Below, one piece after another: positions 1 to 5,291 of a stretch of DNA of 5,291 bases. The stretch's first letter is position 1. Every line of letters starts with the position of its first letter. Under the pieces are notes generated by a model that saw only the letters and a list, made by a program, of their open reading frames with translations, ran no database searches and was not told the origin of the DNA. The position numbers and the translations under genes are program-made. The DNA comes from an uncultured Lentisphaeria bacterium (GTDB lineage: Bacteria; Verrucomicrobiota; Lentisphaeria; JABSQK01; CAJWLW01), in the NCBI GenBank assembly GCA_913042885.1, contig CAJWLW010000333.1:1-5291 (forward strand), written 5' to 3'.

Positions 1-187
1 GCGGACTAATCTCCGCCGGGATCACCGGTTCACTATAAACGTGGACACCGGCTGCAGCGAAGGCACGAATGAGAATCTCGCCGGCCTTCTGCGCACCGAA
101 TCCAGCATCCATCAACACTTCAAACCGCGTGACATGTTGGTTCTCAACGACCGGTGTCACAGCTTGTTTTTCGAGTGGTTGATGCAT
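1..187 (-). CDS. 2-oxoacid:acceptor oxidoreductase alpha/gamma subunit, N-terminal fragment (KorA-like, partial)
   Basis: This reading frame starts at the ATG complementary to 185-187 and stays open for 62 codons to the left edge, so only the N-terminus is visible. After about 20 polar residues it reads RFEVLMDAGFGAQKAGEILI and continues RAFAAAGVHVYSEPVIPAEISP. The glycine-rich GxGxQxxG pattern, a helix, and a strand ending in PAEI resemble the gamma-type domain found at the N-terminus of KorA-like alpha subunits of 2-oxoglutarate or pyruvate:ferredoxin oxidoreductases. Those enzymes oxidise 2-oxoacids to acyl-CoA in the cytoplasm, using thiamine diphosphate, and reduce ferredoxin. No signal peptide or membrane segment is visible. 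The start is supported by GGGAG ten bases upstream. It is transcribed away from the act operon, so a shared function is not implied. Family assignment rests on about 40 residues recognised by eye; the substrate cannot be told, and a stand-alone gamma subunit is possible. Confidence 0.62.
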   Translation of the reverse strand, partial: MHQPLEKQAVTPVVENQHVTRFEVLMDAGFGAQKAGEILIRAFAAAGVHVYSEPVIPAEISP

Positions 188-197
188 TAGCAATATG

Positions 198-202
198 CTC
201 CC
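198..202 (-). promoter_or_regulatory. Ribosome binding site of the divergent KorA-like gene
   Basis: On the - strand this reads GGGAG, ten bases before the ATG at 187. It favours that ATG over the in-frame TTG six bases upstream, which would leave only four bases of spacing. Confidence 0.5.
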
Positions 203-275
203 GAACAGGCGCCCATTAGAGCTCTCCGCTTTCAGACAAAACAACGGGTTCAAAATGAGTAATATACAATAACTG

Positions 276-284
276 TGGTAAAAT
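276..284 (+). promoter_or_regulatory. Possible upstream extended -10 promoter for the act operon
   Basis: The bases TGGTAAAAT match an extended -10 element (TGn followed by TAAAAT, five of six to TATAAT). No good -35 hexamer lies 16-18 bases upstream, which extended -10 promoters can tolerate. A transcript from here would have a leader of about 165 bases before actA. This is a weak, pattern-only call. Confidence 0.2.
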
Positions 285-351
285 GCGATCTATTGCCAGT
301 GGATTTTGGCCCCTGACCATGGCGCAATGATGGGACTCATTTCGCCACCTT

Positions 352-365
352 TTGAATAAATTCAA
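352..365. repeat. 14-bp perfect palindrome, candidate operator upstream of actA promoter
   Basis: TTGAAT-AA-ATTCAA has two perfect 6-base arms around a 2-base centre. It lies nine bases upstream of the proposed -35 hexamer at 375, where an activator or repressor dimer could bind. The arms are AT-rich and the site occurs once, so chance occurrence is possible. I cannot link it to a named regulator. Confidence 0.35.
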
Positions 366-374
366 GATTTGTTC

Positions 375-387
375 TTGTTAGCAACAA
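375..387. repeat. TTGTT-AGC-AACAA inverted repeat overlapping the -35 hexamer
   Basis: Five-base arms (375-379 and 383-387) are perfect inverted copies around a 3-base centre, and the left arm forms most of the proposed -35 element. A direct copy of the left half, TTGTTC, sits immediately upstream at 369-374. The position would suit a repressor that blocks RNA polymerase. The arms are short, so this is suggestive only. Confidence 0.3.
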
Positions 388-403
388 AACACGGAAGTAT
401 ATT
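375..403 (+). promoter_or_regulatory. Sigma70-like promoter of actA (actABC operon)
   Basis: TTGTTA (375-380, four of six to the -35 consensus) and TATATT (398-403, five of six to the -10 consensus) are separated by the optimal 17 bases. Transcription would start near 410, giving a leader of about 45 bases before the actA start at 455. With the downstream overlap and short gap between genes, this promoter would be expected to drive actA, actB and actC as one transcript. It is a prediction from hexamers only; the organism's sigma factor preference is unknown, and some ACIII-bearing phyla such as Bacteroidota use a different consensus. Confidence 0.5.
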
Positions 404-442
404 CGCCGTTTTTTAGTACACTTGAACGCGAAGACATGAATT

Positions 443-449
443 AAGGGAG
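443..449 (+). promoter_or_regulatory. Ribosome binding site that fixes the TTG start of actA
   Basis: AAGGGAG lies five bases before the TTG at 455. It decides the start, because no ATG or GTG stands near it in frame: the nearby ATG at 436 is followed at once by a stop (ATG AAT TAA). Confidence 0.7.
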
Positions 450-454
450 TTCAC

Positions 455-1096
455 TTGGCCCAGCTCTTTCCGAGATGGACGAATTACGTTCCCGCACTAG
501 TCCTTTTCGGCATGGTCTTCGGCGGCATCGGCACAGTCGCTCTGGTGTGGTACTATGGCTCGCCTCGCTTCATCGAGGTCGGCTACCGCCCCGAGCAACC
601 AGTGCCATACAGCCACAAGCTCCATGTCGGCGAACTCGGACTTGATTGTCGTTACTGCCATGTGTCGGTCGAATTGTCCCACGAAGCGAATATTCCGCCG
701 ACGCAGACGTGCATGAACTGCCATGCCGCGGTCAAGCCCAAGAGCGAAAAGCTGCAGTTGGTGCGTGACAGTTTCGAGAACAACACGCCGATCGCATGGG
801 TACGTGTACACAAACTTCCCGATTACGCCTACTTCAACCACAGCGTGCACATCAAAGCCGGGGTCGGCTGTGCCAGTTGCCATGGTAATGTTGGAGAGAT
901 GGAAACGGTTGAAGTCAAAGCGCCGCTGAGCATGGGGTGGTGTCTGGAATGCCACCGCGATCCGCAGCAGCATATCCGGCCGAAATCGGAAATCACCAAC
1001 ATGACTTGGGAGCCACCACCGAACCACGCGGAGCTCGTACAGGCTGCCATGAAAACGCTCAACCCTCCGCAGGACTGTTCCTCATGTCACCGTTGA
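455..1096 (+). CDS. actA: Alternative Complex III pentaheme cytochrome c subunit ActA
   Basis: ActA carries electrons from the iron-sulfur clusters of ActB towards a periplasmic acceptor cytochrome or a terminal oxidase. The 213-residue product has one N-terminal membrane segment (about residues 11-34) that acts as an uncleaved anchor, then a periplasmic domain of cytochrome c7/class III type. Five CxxCH heme c motifs are visible, with cysteine pairs 65/68, 86/89, 139/142, 163/166 and 208/211, so all five hemes expected for the family are present. The stretch SHKLHVGELGLDCRYCH and the following IPPTQTCMNCH are very typical of ActA. The fifth motif sits at the extreme C-terminus, only one residue (Arg213) following its histidine. 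Translation starts at TTG, supported by the ribosome binding site at 443-449 and by the family-like N-terminus AQLFPRWTN. The length looks normal. It is the first gene of the operon and its end overlaps actB by 13 bases. Confidence 0.95.
   Translation: MAQLFPRWTNYVPALVLFGMVFGGIGTVALVWYYGSPRFIEVGYRPEQPVPYSHKLHVGELGLDCRYCHVSVELSHEANIPPTQTCMNCHAAVKPKSEKLQLVRDSFENNTPIAWVRVHKLPDYAYFNHSVHIKAGVGCASCHGNVGEMETVEVKAPLSMGWCLECHRDPQQHIRPKSEITNMTWEPPPNHAELVQAAMKTLNPPQDCSSCHR
1071..1074 (+). promoter_or_regulatory. Ribosome binding site of actB, inside actA
   Basis: AGGA within the last codons of actA lies nine bases before the ATG at 1084. It supports that start over the in-frame ATG at 937, which would run 160 bases into actA. 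The site is modest, so translational coupling to actA may help. Confidence 0.45.
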
Positions 1097-4000
1097 GCCC
1101 CGAGAAAAAAAACGAGTCGAAGCCCACGTACTGGCGCAGTCTGGACGAACTGGTCGATGCCCCGGAATTCCGGCAGCAACTGGAGCGCGAGTTTCATGAG
1201 GGCGCTTCGGAGACGCCGGACGATGTCAGCCGGCGGCAGTTCATCACCGTCATGGGCGCGTCCGTGGCGCTGGCGTCGTTCACTGGCTGCCGCCGACCGG
1301 TCGAGCACATCGTCCCGTACGTCCGGCAGCCGGAAGAAGTTGTCCCCGGCCGGGCCCTCAATTACGCCAGTACCATGCCGCTGGGTGAGGATGCCTTCGG
1401 CGTGCTGGTGCGTTCGAACGAAGGCCGCCCGACCAAAATCGAGGGCAACGAAAACCATCCGTCGACGCGCGCCTACGATCTGCCTGGGCAGAACAAGCGC
1501 CCCACGCCCCGCGGCGCCGCCAACAGCCTGATGCTGGCCTCTGTCCTCGATCTCTACGATCCTGACCGTGACCCGCTGGTCGAGATCAACGAAAAAGATC
1601 GACCTGCGCATCAGCCGTACGGCAAAGAGTGGGACCGACTCGCGGAGGTGATCACTGGCGCCAACCTCGGCACCGGCGCCGGGCTGGCGGTCCTTAGCGA
1701 AGGGTTTTCATCGCCGACGATCGAGCGGCTGGCGAAGAGATTCGGCGAACGCTTTCCCGACGCCCGCTGGGTCACCTATGATGCGATCAGCAACGAGAAC
1801 GTCTATAAAGGAACCGAGGCGGTCTTTGGCCGGCCACTGCGACCTGTGTACAGCTTCGACCGTGCCAGCACAGTGCTGGCGCTGGACTACGACTTGGTTC
1901 TGGGCGAAAGCAACAATGTCCGTCACGCCGCTGACTTCGCAAAAGGTCGCCACGTCAAGGACAAACACGAGGACGAAAAATCCGTCAGCCGCCTGTACGC
2001 TGTCGAAGGCATCTACACGCTCACGGGCGGTATTGCCGATCATCGCCTGCGGGTGCGGAGTTCGCAGATCGGCGCGTTCACCGCAACGATCGCCAACCGG
2101 CTCGGTATCAAGGCCGATGGCGCCGGCGAATTTGACAGCCGCTTCGTCGACAGCGTAGTCGCCGACCTGCAGACAGCCGCGGCCCAGAATCGAGCGCTGG
2201 TGGTCGCCGGACGGCGGCAGCCGGCAGCGGTGCATGCTCTGGTGGCAGCAATCAACGAGAAGCTCACAACGGCGGACAGCCTGGTGTCAGCGCCGCGCAC
2301 CGTCCACTATGTCGCAGTCGAGGATACCCGCACATCGAGCACCGAAGATCTGACGGCGTTGGTCGCGGACATGGCCTCGGGCGACATTAAGTCGCTGATC
2401 ATCATTGGCGGCGACCCGGTCTACAACGCCCCAGGCGACCTGGATTTTATCGGTGCTTTACAGCGAGTGTCGTTTTCGATGTGTCTGGCGGATCGGTTCA
2501 ATGAAACAGCAGTTCATGTCAATCATTTCCTGCAGCGTTCCCACTATCTGGAAAGCTGGGGCGATGCGCGCGCCTACGACGGCACGCTCAGTCTGATCCA
2601 ACCACTGATCGAGCCGCTCTACAAGAGCCGTACGACGGCGGAGTTCCTCAATATTGTGAGCGCCGGAAAGGATGTCTCCGATTACGACTTGGTGCGCCAG
2701 ACGTGGAACGGCCTGATTGGCGCCATCGACGAAGGCGCCTGGCGCCGCATCGTGCACGACGGTGTGCATGCCGGCAGCGCCTATAAGCCGGTGCCGGCCA
2801 ATCTGGTGACACGTCGGCTCGAAACGTTCCTGGCAAGCAATCCTGTGGCGCAGCCGAAGACCGGCATGGAACTGACTGTGACGGTTTCGAACTCGGTCTA
2901 TGACGGACGCTACGCGAACAACGGCTGGCTCCAGGAACTGCCCGATCCGGTAACCAAGGTCACGTGGGACAATGTCGCGGCGATCAGCCCGGCAACGGCA
3001 CACAAGCTTGGCATCAAGCGCAAGGGCCAGAAAGTCCGGGTGACAGCAGGCAAGCACAGCATCGAGCTGCCGGCGGTTCAGTTGCCAGGCCAAGCCGACG
3101 ATGAGGTAACGGTCGAGCTTGGTTACGGCCAGAACATCGGCCGGGTCAGCCAGCAGGCAGGACGCAATGCCTACGCTCTGCGGAGTTCGCAATCGGACAC
3201 TATCAGCGATGTCTCGGTTACGCTCGTGGAGGGCACACATCTGCTGGCAACAACGCAGGACCACCAAAGCATGGAGGGCCGCCCGCTGTTTCGCGAAAAC
3301 ACTTTAGTGGGCTACAAGAAGAGCACCAAGAATCACGAACTGCTGCCGGCGATGCACGAGATGGACGAGAATTTACAGCTGTACGGGTCGCACAGCTACG
3401 CCAGTGGGTATCAATGGGGTATGGCGATCGATCTGAACCTGTGTAACGGCTGCAACGCCTGCACCATTGCCTGCCAGAGCGAGAACAATATCCCGGTGGT
3501 CGGCAAGGTGCAGACCGAGAAAGGCCGCGAGATGTCCTGGATCCGTATCGACCGCTACTTCAAGGGCGACCCCGACAATCCGCAGATGATGCACCAGCCG
3601 GTGCCTTGCCAGCATTGCGAAAACGCGCCGTGCGAGCAGGTCTGCCCGGTCTCTGCGACGGTACACGATGCGCAGGGATTGAATGTCATGGTGTACAACC
3701 GCTGCATCGGCACGCGCTATTGCGCCAACAACTGTCCGTACAAGGTGCGACGGTTCAATTTCTTCAACTTCACCAAGGGCAAGCCTGAAGTTCACAAGAT
3801 GTTGCAAAATCCCGAAGTCACAGTGCGGTCGCGGGGTGTCATGGAGAAGTGCAGCTTCTGCATTCAGCGCATCAATCACGCCAAGATCGACGCTAAACTG
3901 GAGGACCGCCGGGTGCGGGACGGCGAGGTCGTGACAGCCTGTCAGCAGGCCTGTCCGGTCGGTGCCATCGTCTTTGGCGATATCAATAATGACAAGGAAT

Positions 4001-4176
4001 GGAACCCGACAGACACGCGCGTGATGCATGTGAAGGGATCGGACCGCAACTACAAAATGTTGCAGGAACTCAACACGCGGCCGCGTACGACCTACCTGGG
4101 CAAGATTCGTAACCCGAACGCCACGCTGGCGCCGGCTGTCGCGGCATCGGACAGCCGCAGCCCCGAAGAGCATTGA
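1084..4176 (+). CDS. actB: Alternative Complex III iron-sulfur/molybdopterin-like subunit ActB
   Basis: ActB links the quinol site in ActC to the hemes of ActA on the periplasmic side. The 1030-residue protein opens with an extended leader (TYWRSLDELVDAPEF) before a twin-arginine motif SRRQFI (49-54), a hydrophobic stretch and Cys69, a possible lipidation site. This layout matches the long-leader Tat signal of molybdopterin-family proteins. Residues about 72-760 form the molybdopterin-oxidoreductase-like domain, ending in a dinucleotide-binding-like region (NNGWLQELPDPVTKVTWDN, 612-630). Apart from Cys69 it has one cysteine (467), so the usual N-terminal cluster and a cysteine metal ligand are absent, as known for ActB. 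Residues about 774-1010 form a four-cluster ferredoxin domain: Cys787/790/793/797, 842/845/850/854, 874/880/884 with Thr877 in the missing position, and 923/926/953/957. That gives three [4Fe-4S] and one [3Fe-4S], the ACIII pattern. Start at ATG 1084; it ends with tandem stops TGA TAA, nine bases before actC. Confidence 0.95.
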   Translation: MSPLSPEKKNESKPTYWRSLDELVDAPEFRQQLEREFHEGASETPDDVSRRQFITVMGASVALASFTGCRRPVEHIVPYVRQPEEVVPGRALNYASTMPLGEDAFGVLVRSNEGRPTKIEGNENHPSTRAYDLPGQNKRPTPRGAANSLMLASVLDLYDPDRDPLVEINEKDRPAHQPYGKEWDRLAEVITGANLGTGAGLAVLSEGFSSPTIERLAKRFGERFPDARWVTYDAISNENVYKGTEAVFGRPLRPVYSFDRASTVLALDYDLVLGESNNVRHAADFAKGRHVKDKHEDEKSVSRLYAVEGIYTLTGGIADHRLRVRSSQIGAFTATIANRLGIKADGAGEFDSRFVDSVVADLQTAAAQNRALVVAGRRQPAAVHALVAAINEKLTTADSLVSAPRTVHYVAVEDTRTSSTEDLTALVADMASGDIKSLIIIGGDPVYNAPGDLDFIGALQRVSFSMCLADRFNETAVHVNHFLQRSHYLESWGDARAYDGTLSLIQPLIEPLYKSRTTAEFLNIVSAGKDVSDYDLVRQTWNGLIGAIDEGAWRRIVHDGVHAGSAYKPVPANLVTRRLETFLASNPVAQPKTGMELTVTVSNSVYDGRYANNGWLQELPDPVTKVTWDNVAAISPATAHKLGIKRKGQKVRVTAGKHSIELPAVQLPGQADDEVTVELGYGQNIGRVSQQAGRNAYALRSSQSDTISDVSVTLVEGTHLLATTQDHQSMEGRPLFRENTLVGYKKSTKNHELLPAMHEMDENLQLYGSHSYASGYQWGMAIDLNLCNGCNACTIACQSENNIPVVGKVQTEKGREMSWIRIDRYFKGDPDNPQMMHQPVPCQHCENAPCEQVCPVSATVHDAQGLNVMVYNRCIGTRYCANNCPYKVRRFNFFNFTKGKPEVHKMLQNPEVTVRSRGVMEKCSFCIQRINHAKIDAKLEDRRVRDGEVVTACQQACPVGAIVFGDINNDKEWNPTDTRVMHVKGSDRNYKMLQELNTRPRTTYLGKIRNPNATLAPAVAASDSRSPEEH

Positions 4177-4177
4177 T

Positions 4178-4182
4178 AAGGA
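4178..4182 (+). promoter_or_regulatory. Ribosome binding site of actC
   Basis: AAGGA overlaps the second of the tandem stop codons of actB and lies three bases before the ATG at 4186. The spacing is short, but no other start in this frame is better placed, and the resulting N-terminus fits the family. Confidence 0.5.
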
Positions 4183-4185
4183 CTC

Positions 4186-5291
<1,106 letters not shown>

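Larger units (their letters stand above)
188..454. other. Divergent intergenic region between KorA-like gene and actA
   Basis: These 267 bases separate two genes transcribed away from each other, so they should hold the promoters of both. The stretch from about 235 to 440 is clearly richer in A and T than the flanking genes. I see a credible + strand promoter at 375-403, a weaker one near 276-284, and two short palindromes, all listed separately. For the - strand gene I see no convincing promoter; the best candidate is TTGTTT, 18 bases, TCTAAT (reading from about 244 down to 215), which is weak. No tRNA, terminator hairpin with a U-run, or protein-coding frame of meaningful length is apparent. 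The longest plausible + strand frame has only 15 codons and no ribosome binding site. Confidence 0.7.

Noticed and set aside
295..310. A GCCA/TGGC hairpin as a possible terminator between the divergent genes
   Set aside because: The stem has only four pairs with an eight-base loop and no T-run, and a divergent region does not need a terminator there.
283..330. A 15-codon + strand frame (MRSIASGFWPLTMAQ) as a possible leader peptide
   Set aside because: It lacks a ribosome binding site, overlaps the possible -10 element, and no attenuator hairpin with a U-run follows it.
497..1027. A 176-codon open frame on the - strand inside actA
   Set aside because: It is fully antisense to a clear pentaheme cytochrome, and the product resembles no family.
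937..1083. An in-frame ATG at 937 that would lengthen ActB by 49 residues
   Set aside because: It lies deep inside actA, has no ribosome binding site, and the added residues (MVSGMPPRSAAAYPAEIGNH and on) are an out-of-frame translation of actA heme-motif DNA. The ATG at 1084 has AGGA upstream and gives the leader typical of the family.
2458..3267. A 269-codon open frame on the - strand inside actB
   Set aside because: Antiparallel shadow of the molybdopterin-like domain, with no ribosome binding site noticed and no recognisable family features.

Overview
The window carries the 5' part of an Alternative Complex III (ACIII, act) operon on the + strand. ACIII is a quinol:electron-acceptor oxidoreductase that replaces the cytochrome bc1 complex in many bacteria. 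At the left edge a divergent - strand gene fragment looks like the start of a 2-oxoacid:acceptor oxidoreductase alpha/gamma subunit.

Layout: (1) 1-187, - strand, N-terminal 62 codons of the 2-oxoacid oxidoreductase-like gene. (2) 188-454, an AT-richer divergent intergenic region with a good sigma70-like promoter for actA (TTGTTA-N17-TATATT, 375-403), a possible second promoter upstream, and two short palindromes. (3) 455-1096, actA, a membrane-anchored pentaheme cytochrome c with a TTG start. (4) 1084-4176, actB, a fusion of a degenerate molybdopterin-oxidoreductase-like domain and a four-cluster ferredoxin domain, exported by Tat. It overlaps actA by 13 bases. (5) 4186-5291, actC, an NrfD/PsrC-like polytopic membrane protein, cut by the window edge.

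How they work together (known for the family): ActC binds quinol in the membrane. Electrons pass through the [3Fe-4S]/[4Fe-4S] chain of ActB to the hemes of ActA, and then to a soluble or ActE-type cytochrome c or directly to a haem-copper oxidase. The remaining subunits (actD, actE, actF) and possibly oxidase genes would be expected to the right of the window; that is inference.

Organism: a Gram-negative, respiratory bacterium with a GC-rich genome (coding regions look near 60% GC by eye). ACIII with the long-leader Tat signal on ActB occurs in Bacteroidota, Acidobacteriota, Planctomycetota, Verrucomicrobiota, Gemmatimonadota, some Proteobacteria and related phyla. The sequence alone does not let me choose among these.

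I found no undescribed system here. The core is a recognisable, apparently intact ACIII operon. The items worth a second look are the actA/actB overlap inside a heme motif, the cluster ligand pattern of ActB, the ActB lipobox candidate, and the palindromes in the divergent promoter region.
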